Source: Reinekea blandensis MED297
GTDB lineage: Bacteria; Pseudomonadota; Gammaproteobacteria; Pseudomonadales; Natronospirillaceae
Assembly: GCF_000153185.1 (NCBI RefSeq)
Contig: NZ_CH724150.1
Span: 351,773-415,772 of the forward strand
DNA: 64,000 nt
Direction: 5' to 3'
Shown: piece after piece, positions 8,860-17,214 of the stretch
Numbering within the stretch: position 1 is the stretch's first letter
Layout of the letters: each line of letters begins with the position of its first letter
Program-made: the position numbers and the translations under genes
Notes under the pieces: generated by a model
The model's input: the letters and a program-made list of their open reading frames with translations, nothing else
Database searches by the model: none
Told to the model about the DNA's origin: nothing

Positions 8860-9948
8860 ATGCCTTTTCCTTTTGCACCAGACCAATATGACCGTCAACT
8901 CGCCGACAAAACGGATCGGCTGAAAGTGCTGTTAGACGCATGGGACCACCCCGAACTCAACATTTTTTCGTCAACATCCGCGCATTACCGAATGCGGGCT
9001 GAGTTCCGATTCTGGCATGAGGGCGAACGCTCCTATTACGCGATGTTTCGCCCGGAAGATCGACGCACACCGGTTGAAGTCGTCGATTTTCCAGTCGCCA
9101 CAGAGCTGTGCAACGACCTGATGACAAAGGTCCGGAATGCCGTACATGAAGACCCTGAACTACGAAACCGATTGTTCCAGGTCGAGTTTTTAACCACCCA
9201 ATCGGGCGATGCCCTGATCACTCTGATCTATCATCGTCAACTGGACTCTAACTGGGAAGAACGTGCTCGCTATTGGCAAGAACAATGGGGTTATCCGGTT
9301 ATTGGTCGTGCCCGAAAACTCAGACTGGTGCTGGATCGGGACTACGTCACCGAAACTCTGAGCATTCTCGGTCGAGACTTTCACTTTCACCAGTACGAAA
9401 ACAGCTTCACTCAGCCGAATGCCGGCGTCTGCGAACAAATGATCCAATGGGCTGTTGAGCACAGTCAGGGCCGTGAGAGCGCCGATCTGTTGGAGCTGTA
9501 TTGCGGTAACGGCAACTTCTCAATCCCACTGGCTCAGAACTTTCGACGGGTGTTGGGGACTGAAATCTCGCGTACTTCAGTCAAAAGCGCCCAGGAAAAC
9601 ATCGCATTAAACCAGGTAGACAATGTCAGTATTGCCAGAATGGCCAGTGAAGACCTGTCAAAAGCTTGGTTACACAATGAACCCAATCGCCGCTTTCGTG
9701 AGTTCCGCATCGATGACTACGACTTTGACACCATTCTGGTCGACCCGCCGCGCGCCGGTTTGGATGAAGACACCGTTGAATTGTTAAAAAAGTTTCGCAG
9801 GATTATCTACATTTCCTGCAACCCAGAGTCTATGGTCAAAAACATCGAAGCACTCAGAGGCCAGTACCGCATGACCGCGACGGCGTTGTTTGATCAGTTC
9901 CCTTATACGCACCATATGGAAGCCGGGGTTATATTGGAGCGGAATTGA
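8860..9948 (+). CDS. trmA: TrmA, tRNA (uracil-54-C5)-methyltransferase
   Basis: SAM-dependent enzyme that makes ribothymidine 54 in the T loop of tRNAs. The SAM-binding motif LLELYCGNGNFSIPLA, DPPRAGLD, the catalytic nucleophile Cys320 in IYISCNPESM, and the general-base region HMEAGVILER at the C-terminus are all present. The ATG at 8860 (362 residues; E. coli 366) is preferred over an in-frame ATG at 8824 because CAGG lies before it and because the family begins near PDQYDRQLADK. It ends five bases before the convergent yjbQ gene. Confidence 0.95.
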   Translation: MPFPFAPDQYDRQLADKTDRLKVLLDAWDHPELNIFSSTSAHYRMRAEFRFWHEGERSYYAMFRPEDRRTPVEVVDFPVATELCNDLMTKVRNAVHEDPELRNRLFQVEFLTTQSGDALITLIYHRQLDSNWEERARYWQEQWGYPVIGRARKLRLVLDRDYVTETLSILGRDFHFHQYENSFTQPNAGVCEQMIQWAVEHSQGRESADLLELYCGNGNFSIPLAQNFRRVLGTEISRTSVKSAQENIALNQVDNVSIARMASEDLSKAWLHNEPNRRFREFRIDDYDFDTILVDPPRAGLDEDTVELLKKFRRIIYISCNPESMVKNIEALRGQYRMTATALFDQFPYTHHMEAGVILERN

Positions 9949-9953
9949 CGGGG

Positions 9954-10376
9954 TCAGCCATCGCCCATCAGTGTCGCTACAATTCGACGAGACCCGCCCC
10001 GGTTACGGTGTTCGCCGAGCACAATACCCTGCCAGGTGCCCAAGGCCAGCTGTCCATTGGACACTGGCAGTGTGAGCTGCACGCCCAGCAAGGCACTTTT
10101 GATATGCGCGGGTAAATCATCGGGTCCTTCGAATGTATGTTGATAATCCGGATGGTTTTCGGGTACCAGTTTGTTAAAAACGGTCTCCAGGTCCGTCCGC
10201 ACCGTCGGGTCGGCGTTTTCATTCAAACTCAGAGATGCGGACGTATGTTGAAGCAGCAATGATAACTGCCCGGTTTTTATCTGGTTCAATGATGGTAACT
10301 GATGCACAATTTCGTCTGTCACCAAATGAAAGCCTCGCGACTTAGGCGTTAATTGAACTGTTTTCTGGAACCACAT
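9954..10376 (-). CDS. YjbQ/UPF0047 family protein
   Basis: A 140-residue protein of the secondary thiamine-phosphate synthase (YjbQ) family. Signature stretches are [39 protein letters not shown] and [18 protein letters not shown]. Weak thiamin-phosphate synthase activity is reported for E. coli YjbQ; the real role is not settled. The start ATG (10374-10376) overlaps the start ATG of rlmG (10375-10377) on the other strand. Its AGG ribosome-binding site therefore lies inside rlmG, so the two genes cannot have ordinary upstream leaders. Confidence 0.92.
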   Translation of the reverse strand: MWFQKTVQLTPKSRGFHLVTDEIVHQLPSLNQIKTGQLSLLLQHTSASLSLNENADPTVRTDLETVFNKLVPENHPDYQHTFEGPDDLPAHIKSALLGVQLTLPVSNGQLALGTWQGIVLGEHRNRGGSRRIVATLMGDG

Positions 10377-11478
10377 GACAAAACCTGCTGATCATTTGTT
10401 TCAATCATCATATCGTCTGCAACGCGTTCCTCAAGATCATCGCCTGCAAGCGTGGAACGCCGCCGATGAGTTGTTTCTGGAACGCTACAAACCGGATAGA
10501 TCGCCAATACTGCTACTGAATGACGCTTTTGGGGCCCTTGCGGTTGCCCTGCATGATCAACCGGTGCAATGGTGGCATGCCTCGGCCATGGCACAGGAAG
10601 CCCTGCAGCTAAACTGTCAGGCAAATCGTGTCCGGCAGCCCAACATTCTAACCAGCCTGGCAACTGAGACCGAAGCGCACAACGTCGCCCTGCACATTCC
10701 AAAATCAATTAACTATTTTGCCTGGCAATTGGAGCAGTGCTGCCGACATTCAGCGCCTGATCGGACGATTTATGCCCTGGGAATGGTTAAGCACATCAGC
10801 GCGGGTCATATTGAGGTGATGAACCGGCTTTTTGAGGAAGTTAGCCCTGGTCGGGCAGAGAAAAAGGCCCGTGTTATCGAACTTTCAAAACCAAAACACA
10901 TTCAAATATCAACTCAACGTCAATATCGCGTTCAGAACCCAAACCTTACTCTGCGGCACCTTCCAGGATGCTTTGCTGAGAACCGGCCGGATCCCGGCGC
11001 CCTCGTGTTTCTCAGTTATTATGAACATCTACCGGCCGCGGACAAGGTTCTGGATCTGGGTTGTGGAAACGGAATATTGGGATTGGCCTATTTTAAGGCT
11101 CATCCTGATGCTCAGGTTGTTTTGATCGATGAAAATGCTCAGGCACTGAAATCGGCTGAACAAAACTGGACATTAAACGACCTCCCCGGCAACGCAATCA
11201 CTGTCCATTCCAATGGTTTAAATGCGCTCGCCGCTGACCAGCAATTTGACTTAATTCTTTGTAATCCGCCCTTTCATCAGGACAACACACTGACCGAAGG
11301 TATCGCCCAGAAACTGTTTGACGATGCCAAAAAGCACCTGTCTAAGGACGGTGAATTTTGGGTCGTCGCAAACCGGCACTTGTCGTATGCCACAGAACTT
11401 AAAAAACGCTTCAAAGATGTTCATTTAGTTTCCAAACATCCAAAGTTTGTGATCTGGAAATGCACATTGATGTCATAA
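10375..11478 (+). CDS. rlmG: RlmG, 23S rRNA (guanine-1835-N2)-methyltransferase
   Basis: SAM-dependent methyltransferase of the RsmC/RlmG family, 367 residues (E. coli RlmG 378). The N-terminal half is the inactive duplicated domain ([30 protein letters not shown]). The catalytic half has [15 protein letters not shown] and the exocyclic-amino methyltransferase motif NPPFHQ, then [15 protein letters not shown]. RlmG rather than RsmC is chosen because of the N-terminal LQAW.AADE and LNDAFGAL sequences. The start overlaps that of the divergent yjbQ homologue. Confidence 0.92.
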   Translation: MTKPADHLFQSSYRLQRVPQDHRLQAWNAADELFLERYKPDRSPILLLNDAFGALAVALHDQPVQWWHASAMAQEALQLNCQANRVRQPNILTSLATETEAHNVALHIPKSINYFAWQLEQCCRHSAPDRTIYALGMVKHISAGHIEVMNRLFEEVSPGRAEKKARVIELSKPKHIQISTQRQYRVQNPNLTLRHLPGCFAENRPDPGALVFLSYYEHLPAADKVLDLGCGNGILGLAYFKAHPDAQVVLIDENAQALKSAEQNWTLNDLPGNAITVHSNGLNALAADQQFDLILCNPPFHQDNTLTEGIAQKLFDDAKKHLSKDGEFWVVANRHLSYATELKKRFKDVHLVSKHPKFVIWKCTLMS

Positions 11479-11547
11479 CCCTGAGCATCTGTAGCTAACA
11501 AATTTTGCTCATATACAGATAGAAAAAGTCGTCGCCCCCCAATCATC

Positions 11548-11575
11548 GACGCCCCTGTTTGACAACAGGGGCGTC
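11548..11575. terminator. Strong 12-bp hairpin between convergent rlmG and carbonic anhydrase genes
   Basis: Perfect inverted repeat gacgcccctgtt (11548-11559) and aacaggggcgtc (11564-11575) with a four-base loop, in the space between two convergent genes. There is no U tract on either side, so it may act as a bidirectional 3'-end stabiliser or a weak terminator. Confidence 0.55.
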
Positions 11576-11637
11576 CACTAAACCACTCAATAGTAAGAGC
11601 CGTTATTTATTCGGGATTCAATCATTGAACCAACATC

Positions 11638-12507
11638 TTATTGCGAATTCGGTGACAACAGTTCCGGGTTCACGACCAGGTTTCTTACCCCGTGAGCATG
11701 GTCTTCGTTAAACTCATTCCCTTCACACCAAGCCCCCACAGAAGCAATATTTACTTTTTCAACGCCAGGCCGGACATTCCAGGTCACCTGATAGGGCGAT
11801 CCTTGTTCGTTGTATCCCGGCCCGGTCGTTGAGCCAGCATACTCAACCGGAGCTCCCGTATGGGAGGGAATAGAGGCGGCCTGATAGACGCCGTCTCTGA
11901 CCTGAATCGTAGTGGTTTCTTCAAAGTCCAGGGCGTCAGAGTCATTCACCAACACAAAGACCTGTGCCTCAACACGTAACTGAGGGTTCTTCAGTGATTC
12001 ACTCATACACGCATTCAATGTGGGACCCGGCTCTGTCTGCGCAGTGGTATGAACATAGTGCACTTCAATCGTGTCACCGGGGACGAGACTACCATGCTCA
12101 CTTAAGCAAACCTCCTGCTTAACGGGCGACAACTCCGATTCTGACAACTCGCCAACGTATGTGTATCCGGACTCGTAACCATGTCCGTCGCCATTGCCAG
12201 CATACTCAGTGAACTCCCCTCCTTTGTGCTCAGCATTTTTATGAAAATGGATATTGCACAAGTTCATAGCGGTATAGGCCGGAGCCGGTGCAAAAGTAAT
12301 AGTGTTATCGCCCAGGGGCTGGTCAATGTCGCGCGGTGATTGAGGTCCAAAGCCCTGTCCCATCGTATTCGCTGCAAGTTGCGCACGTTGAAGTTCAATA
12401 ACGGAGTCTGCAACAGGATCGTGATCTTGTGACGCGTGCTCATTGCCCTGAACCATCCCAGCGGTTAACGCCAGGCTTGTGAAAGTGAAAAGTATTTCGG
12501 CTCTCAT
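11638..12507 (-). CDS. Delta-class carbonic anhydrase, exported
   Basis: Zinc enzyme interconverting CO2 and bicarbonate, of the class first described in marine diatoms and other phytoplankton. The 289-residue product starts with a signal peptide (MRAEILFTFTSLALTAGMVQG), so it is probably periplasmic or secreted. Family-like stretches are ANTMGQGFGPQSPRDI, MNLCNIHFHKNAEHKGGEF, GDTIEVHYVHTTA and the C-terminal NIASVGAWCEGNEFNEDHAHG; the HxH and HYVH histidines are the likely metal ligands. AAGGA precedes the ATG. It stands alone, convergent with rlmG and about 260 bases from the next gene. The family call rests on recalled motif similarity and would need an HMM search to confirm. Confidence 0.85.
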   Translation of the reverse strand: MRAEILFTFTSLALTAGMVQGNEHASQDHDPVADSVIELQRAQLAANTMGQGFGPQSPRDIDQPLGDNTITFAPAPAYTAMNLCNIHFHKNAEHKGGEFTEYAGNGDGHGYESGYTYVGELSESELSPVKQEVCLSEHGSLVPGDTIEVHYVHTTAQTEPGPTLNACMSESLKNPQLRVEAQVFVLVNDSDALDFEETTTIQVRDGVYQAASIPSHTGAPVEYAGSTTGPGYNEQGSPYQVTWNVRPGVEKVNIASVGAWCEGNEFNEDHAHGVRNLVVNPELLSPNSQ

Positions 12508-12767
12508 CCATTCAATCCTTTGGTGAAAGTTAGTTAAAAAGGGCCTGACATTATGAAAATTTTCGCGGGTACTACTGAGTACAGGGTCGAAAGTTTGTTA
12601 CCGTTTTTGGTAAAGACGCAATGCAGAGAAAAGATGAAGAACGATGAGATCTGACTACAGGTTTCGGAAAAGAGGATTAAAACGGCTGGATGTTAACCTG
12701 AATGAATCAGCATAGCGTCCAGACTGACTAGCCCTAAGCCACCTGCTCATTTGCTGACTAGGGTTTG

Positions 12768-13079
12768 TTAGTCTTCCGATGGATGCTCGGTCACTTCATA
12801 GTACCGTTCAACGTCCACCGTCAGTCGACCCCAATCCGATAAACGAACGCGTTGCTGATGTGACTCGAAGGCCTGCCGGTCGATAAACTGCTCAGTGACA
12901 TCAAACCGCGTAGGCCGATCTGTCTGTTGAGTCACGTTGAATGCCAAACACCCGGGTTCAGCCCGGGTGTTATGAACATGGTCAGGCAGCGCCTGTAAAA
13001 CCTCATTGAGCAAATTTTCCGGTACATCGATGTATCCGGTCAGTTGGACGGTCGGCATGACAGTGCGCTTGTTGGTCAT
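12768..13079 (-). CDS. ABM-fold (antibiotic biosynthesis monooxygenase-like) small protein
   Basis: A 103-residue ferredoxin-like alpha+beta barrel protein, similar to the ABM/YgiN group, which includes quinol monooxygenases and haem-degrading enzymes but also many of unknown role. Visible hallmarks are TRAEPGCLAFNVTQQ, FDVTEQFIDRQAFESHQQ and the C-terminal VERYYEV strand. Its ATG overlaps the rlmL stop as ATGA (13076-13079), implying translational coupling. A second in-frame ATG gives MPTVQLTGYID, which looks like the conserved N-terminus but lacks a ribosome-binding site. No specific substrate can be assigned. Confidence 0.8.
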   Translation of the reverse strand: MTNKRTVMPTVQLTGYIDVPENLLNEVLQALPDHVHNTRAEPGCLAFNVTQQTDRPTRFDVTEQFIDRQAFESHQQRVRLSDWGRLTVDVERYYEVTEHPSED

Positions 13080-15217
13080 GCCGGCTTATGCCGAATTTCA
13101 AAGCAGCGATGTGGCCGCGACCGGGTAAAATCTTTTGGCACGGATTGTCCAGTCACATCTTGAACGGCATAGGCCTCATAGAGCCGATCATCAAGATAGA
13201 ACTTGCGGTAATTATTGGAAAAAATCAGCACACCGTCCGGACTCAACAGTTTCATGGCGTGATCCACCAGAAACTCATGGTCGCGCTGGACATCCAACGT
13301 GTCTTTCATACGTGCTGAGTTACTGAAAGTCGGTGGATCCATAATGATAAGATCGAAGGTGTCCTTGGATTCACTCAGCCATTGAAGGCAATCGCTGTGA
13401 ATAAAACGATGATTCGGACCAGCTTTTCCACCATTCAGTTGCAGGTTATCTTTCGCCCAAGCTAAATAAGTTTTGGACAGATCCACACTGGTTGTCGAAG
13501 CCGCCCCACCCGCATAAGCATGAGCCGTGAACGCGCCGGTGTAGCAAAAGAGATTCAGGACACGTTTGCCCCTGGCGGTTTCCTGAACTTTTTTCCGCAT
13601 GTTCCGGTGATCCAGAAACAAGCCGGTATCCAGATAATCGTGCAGGTTCACCTTCAACGTCACACCGTATTCTGTGACCGTAAAGGACTCGTTTCGGGCA
13701 TCATTTTTCTCGTATTGCCGAGTACCCTTTTGCCGTTCGCGACGTTTTACCGCGATTTTCGACACCGGTAACTCCATGACATCAGATAAAGCATCGACGG
13801 CTTGCAATAACCGTTGTTGGGCTTTGTGCTCCGGAACCGTTTTCGGCGGTGCGTACTCTTGCACGTGCAATGCCTGGCCATAGACATCAATCGCCAGCGC
13901 AAACTCCGGAATGTCGGCATCGTAAAGCCGATAGGCCTCCAGGTTTTCCCGATTAACCCACTTTTTCAGTTGCTTACGGTTTTTCAGCAACCGATTACGA
14001 AACGCTTCAACCTGCTCGTTATTGGCCGGTGCGGACGCTTTCTGAGCCTCATCGACGTGGAACTGGTAATAGGTCGTTTCGATCGGTCCATTAAACAGCC
14101 GACGTTTGTCATGGGGCTTAAAGCCAATCTCCCGGGCCAGAATGTCGTCAGATGTCAGCATCCCAAGCTCCCAACCATTGAGCTGTTCGCGTGCAATTTC
14201 CCCGATACGACGATAGGTGCGTAACAACGTAGGTTTATCACCTAAACGCTCACCATAGGGAGGGTTCGACACCCATAAACCGGGTGTTAATGCCCAGTGA
14301 GTCGGTAACGTCCACTCCGCCAGCGATCTGTGATAGCAGCGTGCCTGCTTTTCCAAGCCCAGCTTTTCCAGCGTTGCGTTCGCACTGGCGATGACGCCAC
14401 CGTCGGCATCGTACCCTAACACCACTGGCATGGTTTCGCGGCCAGCCTCGCGTCGCTCTCGCGCCTCTCCTAACAACTCGCGCCAATCGTTCACCGAATG
14501 CTGTAACCAGCGCTCAAAGCCAAACTGTGTGCGTCCCAGGCCAGGTGCGTAATCAGCTGCAATCATGGCCGCTTCGGTCACTAACGTACCGGAGCCACAC
14601 ATCAAATCCAGAAAGGACTCACCACGTTTCGCTCGCGCCGGCCAGTCGGAGGCCAACAGAATGGCCGCGGCCAGGTTTTCTTTAATCGGCGCGGGCCCGG
14701 TGGCCTGACGATACCCCCGTCGATGCAGCGACTCACCTGTCAGTTCGATGCCAAGAAACAGCTTTTTACGGGCGACTTGCGCAAAAATGGTCAAATCGGG
14801 GTTTTGCGGGTCCACGTTCGGGCGCACACCATGACGTTCACGAATCTGATCGACGACCCAATCTTTCACCTTTTGCGCGCCAAACCGGGTATCGCGGATT
14901 TCCGGTAGCCGACCCGTGAATACCACTTTTAATGTGCCACTGGGGCGCAGATGCTCATCCCAGTTCACAGAGCTCACCAGCGCCTGCAGCGCGTCAAATG
15001 AGACCTCATGAGACTCACCTAAGGCCGCATAAACGCGGTTCGCCAGCCGACTCCACAGGCAGACTCGATAGGCATCTTTCAAAGAACCGGTAAACTCGAC
15101 CCCTTTGTGCCAATCGCCAACTGACGCGTCGGTTAAGGTGGCGATTTCCTGTTTCAGTAGCCCATGCACACCCTGTGGGCAAGTCACCCAGAATCGAGTT
15201 GTTTGGTTGGCGGTCAT
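13076..15217 (-). CDS. rlmL: RlmL (RlmKL), bifunctional 23S rRNA methyltransferase
   Basis: Large-subunit rRNA methyltransferase of 713 residues (E. coli 702) with two catalytic halves. The N-terminal part carries a THUMP RNA-binding domain (about 45-155) and the m2G2445 methyltransferase with FLDLMCGSGTLVTEAAM and SNPPYGERLGD. The C-terminal part is the m7G2069 methyltransferase with VLNLFCYTGAFTAHA and IMDPPTFSNS. The start ATG is at 15215-15217. It is co-transcribed with the downstream ABM-like gene through an ATGA overlap. The rlmL-rmf-pyrD arrangement is the one known from Pseudomonas. Confidence 0.97.
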   Translation of the reverse strand: MTANQTTRFWVTCPQGVHGLLKQEIATLTDASVGDWHKGVEFTGSLKDAYRVCLWSRLANRVYAALGESHEVSFDALQALVSSVNWDEHLRPSGTLKVVFTGRLPEIRDTRFGAQKVKDWVVDQIRERHGVRPNVDPQNPDLTIFAQVARKKLFLGIELTGESLHRRGYRQATGPAPIKENLAAAILLASDWPARAKRGESFLDLMCGSGTLVTEAAMIAADYAPGLGRTQFGFERWLQHSVNDWRELLGEARERREAGRETMPVVLGYDADGGVIASANATLEKLGLEKQARCYHRSLAEWTLPTHWALTPGLWVSNPPYGERLGDKPTLLRTYRRIGEIAREQLNGWELGMLTSDDILAREIGFKPHDKRRLFNGPIETTYYQFHVDEAQKASAPANNEQVEAFRNRLLKNRKQLKKWVNRENLEAYRLYDADIPEFALAIDVYGQALHVQEYAPPKTVPEHKAQQRLLQAVDALSDVMELPVSKIAVKRRERQKGTRQYEKNDARNESFTVTEYGVTLKVNLHDYLDTGLFLDHRNMRKKVQETARGKRVLNLFCYTGAFTAHAYAGGAASTTSVDLSKTYLAWAKDNLQLNGGKAGPNHRFIHSDCLQWLSESKDTFDLIIMDPPTFSNSARMKDTLDVQRDHEFLVDHAMKLLSPDGVLIFSNNYRKFYLDDRLYEAYAVQDVTGQSVPKDFTRSRPHRCFEIRHKPA

Positions 15218-15500
15218 TTTTAGACGAATTCTCTATAAAGTTTTCATGAAACGGTCACATTTACTTATATGTAAATTTACCGTCGTTTGATGATCAGCCT
15301 GGATGCACCGTATTCAGCGCATGCCAAGTCTTATCTTTGAAATATGCGAATCGATAATAAAAACCTATTTTATTAGATTTTATTGTTCATCGACACCGGT
15401 GTCCGCAATTAGATACAACAGTAGCATATCTTTTGTTCTTCCCCGGAGCCGATTGATATTTCGGCTTCGATTTTCAGCAGACCCAGTACGAGGAACGCGT

Positions 15501-15716
15501 ATGAAAAGACAAAAAAGAGATAAGATGGAGAGAGCCTTTCAACGTGGCTACATGGCCGGCGTTGAAGGAAAGTCAAAGGAAATGTGCCCGAAGGAAGAAG
15601 GTCCTGAACATCAACAATGGATAAACGGCTGGCGTGAAGGACGCAGCGACCATTGGGACGGCTATACCGGAGTAAGTGGTATTCATCGATTCAACGAAGT
15701 CGTCATTCATCACTAA
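15501..15716 (+). CDS. rmf: Rmf, ribosome modulation (hibernation) factor
   Basis: Small basic protein that joins 70S ribosomes into inactive 100S dimers in stationary phase. The 71-residue product starts MKRQKRDKMERAFQRGYMAG and has SKEMCP and WINGWREGR, matching the E. coli factor (55 residues) plus a C-terminal extension (DHWDGYTGVSGIHRF) of the kind seen in Pseudomonas. GAGGAACG precedes the ATG. The open frame extends upstream without conserved residues and is not used. The 280-base region between rmf and divergent rlmL must hold both promoters; rmf is typically ppGpp-dependent, but no clear boxes were resolved. Confidence 0.96.
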   Translation: MKRQKRDKMERAFQRGYMAGVEGKSKEMCPKEEGPEHQQWINGWREGRSDHWDGYTGVSGIHRFNEVVIHH

Positions 15717-15738
15717 AGTCACCCACGAATTTAACTGC

Positions 15739-15766
15739 AAAAAAGCCGGCGGTCGCCGGCTTTTTT
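15739..15766 (+). terminator. Intrinsic terminator after rmf (bidirectional with pyrD)
   Basis: Inverted repeat aaaaaagccggcg (15739-15751) and cgccggctttttt (15754-15766), GC-rich core with a U tract on both strands. It lies between the convergent rmf and pyrD and can end both transcripts. Confidence 0.92.
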
Positions 15767-15800
15767 GTGTCTCGGTAGTAGACCGCTCTGAAATCGCTGC

Positions 15801-16814
15801 TTACATTCGGGCCAGTCGTTCTACTGTCCGCTTAATCAGACCTGGCCCCTGATAGATGAAGCCGGTGTAGATCTGAACCAGATCCGCCCCCATCGTCAGC
15901 TTTTCTTCTGCATCACGCTCACTCATGATTCCGCCGACACCAATCAGCGGAATGCTGTCATCAAGCAGTTCACGAAACCGCTTCAGAACCTGATTGGACA
16001 TGTCTCGAACCGGCGTTCCCGACAGACCGCCCTGCTCATCACTGAACTGACAGCCTTCGACCTGCTCACGACTGATGGTTGTGTTCGTGGCGATAACACC
16101 CTCTACCTTCAGTTCGTTAAACGTATTGGTAAGCTCGACGATGTCGTCTTCGTCCAGATCCGGTGCAATCTTTATCAATACCGGAGTATGTTCAAATTGC
16201 TCATCCAACGAAGCCTGACGTTCTTTCAACGCACGAATCAGGTTGGACAGGTTTTCGCCGAACTGAAGATTGCGAAGCCCTGGGGTGTTTGGTGACGAGA
16301 GATTGATGACGATGTAGTCGGCAACCTCGTAGACTTTTTCGAGGCAAATCAGGTAATCGTTAACGGCCTCTTCTTCCGGTGTTACTTTGTTTTTACCGAT
16401 ATTCACACCGATAACACCGGAGTAGGTACTTTTCCGTATCCGGCTGACCAGGTAATCCACGCCCTTATTGTTAAACCCCATGCGATTAATGATCGCTTCC
16501 TTTTCAGGAATCCGGAACAGTCGCGGCGTTGGGTTGCCCGGTTGCGGCTCCGGCGTTACGGTGCCGACTTCGATAAAGCCAAACCCCAGGGCCCCTAGTG
16601 CATCAATGGCATCCCCGTTTTTATCCAGTCCGGCCGCTAAGCCGACAGCGTTCGGAAACTCGATACCAAAGACATTGACGGATTTTTGCTGCTTTGGTTG
16701 CGGCATCAGGTTGGTCAATTTCAAATGACCCACAGCAGACAGGGCGTCAATGGTCAGTTCGTGCGCCGTTTCAGCTGACAGTAGAAACGCGGCTTTGCGA
16801 AACAGGGGGTACAT
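15801..16814 (-). CDS. pyrD: PyrD, dihydroorotate dehydrogenase (quinone, class 2)
   Basis: Membrane-associated flavoprotein oxidising dihydroorotate to orotate in pyrimidine synthesis, passing electrons to the quinone pool. The 337-residue length and N-terminal amphipathic helix (MYPLFRKAAFLLSAETAHEL) mark class 2. The catalytic serine lies in INLSSPNTPGLRNLQ, with FNNKGVD, ATNTTISR and IGVGGI around the FMN site. AAGGAG is placed properly before the ATG at 16812-16814. It is convergent with rmf, sharing its terminator. Confidence 0.97.
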   Translation of the reverse strand: MYPLFRKAAFLLSAETAHELTIDALSAVGHLKLTNLMPQPKQQKSVNVFGIEFPNAVGLAAGLDKNGDAIDALGALGFGFIEVGTVTPEPQPGNPTPRLFRIPEKEAIINRMGFNNKGVDYLVSRIRKSTYSGVIGVNIGKNKVTPEEEAVNDYLICLEKVYEVADYIVINLSSPNTPGLRNLQFGENLSNLIRALKERQASLDEQFEHTPVLIKIAPDLDEDDIVELTNTFNELKVEGVIATNTTISREQVEGCQFSDEQGGLSGTPVRDMSNQVLKRFRELLDDSIPLIGVGGIMSERDAEEKLTMGADLVQIYTGFIYQGPGLIKRTVERLARM

Positions 16815-16925
16815 TCGACTCTCCTTGGGTAAGATTTGCCGAATTATACGGATATCGTAAGGACAATACAGGGGATTAAATCAAGCCTACCGATAGAAAG
16901 CCGGTGTCTTTTTGGGCTGGTAACA

Positions 16926-17153
16926 TCAGGCCAAACGCTTGATGCTGACAAATCGGTTCTCGCGATCAAACTCAATCGCAAAGACGCCATGAATGCCGCT
17001 TCGGGTTACAAACGGCTGCAGAATTTTTGTCGGAAACTGGACTCGGCGACCGTCTCTGGATACGCAGGAGACCTGTTTCACATGCCCCTGATAATGCAAG
17101 AGGTAGTCGTCCGCACTGATCTGCAGATCGACAATCAGAGTCTGATTGCTCAT
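16926..17153 (-). CDS. DUF2835 family protein
   Basis: A 75-residue uncharacterised protein of a family restricted mainly to gammaproteobacteria. Recognised by YQGHVKQVSCVSRDGRRVQFP and LQPFVTRSGIHGVFAIEFD near the C-terminus. It has a small beta-rich, PilZ-like look, but no function is known. CAGG precedes the ATG. It lies between gdh, from which it is separated by a terminator, and pyrD, 111 bases away, so it may have its own promoter. Confidence 0.85.
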   Translation of the reverse strand: MSNQTLIVDLQISADDYLLHYQGHVKQVSCVSRDGRRVQFPTKILQPFVTRSGIHGVFAIEFDRENRFVSIKRLA

Positions 17154-17174
17154 TCTGTTACCTGAATAAACCCG

Positions 17175-17206
17175 GAAAAAGAAAGGGCAGCCGGCCGGCT
17201 ACCCTT
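17175..17206 (-). terminator. Intrinsic terminator after the glutamate dehydrogenase gene
   Basis: Inverted repeat aagggcagccgg (17183-17194) and ccggctaccctt (17195-17206), with one G-U pair on the minus strand, followed by TTTCTTTTT on the minus strand. It lies directly after the 17215 stop. Confidence 0.85.
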
Positions 17207-17214
17207 CAGCCTTC

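Noticed and set aside
12508-12767. Small gene or RNA between the carbonic anhydrase and ABM genes
   Set aside because: Only a loose ccct/aggg pairing near 12735-12765 was seen and no frame with a ribosome-binding site.
15303-15500. N-terminal extension of rmf from an upstream start
   Set aside because: The extension is unlike any Rmf, and a proper GAGGAACG ribosome-binding site precedes the ATG at 15501.
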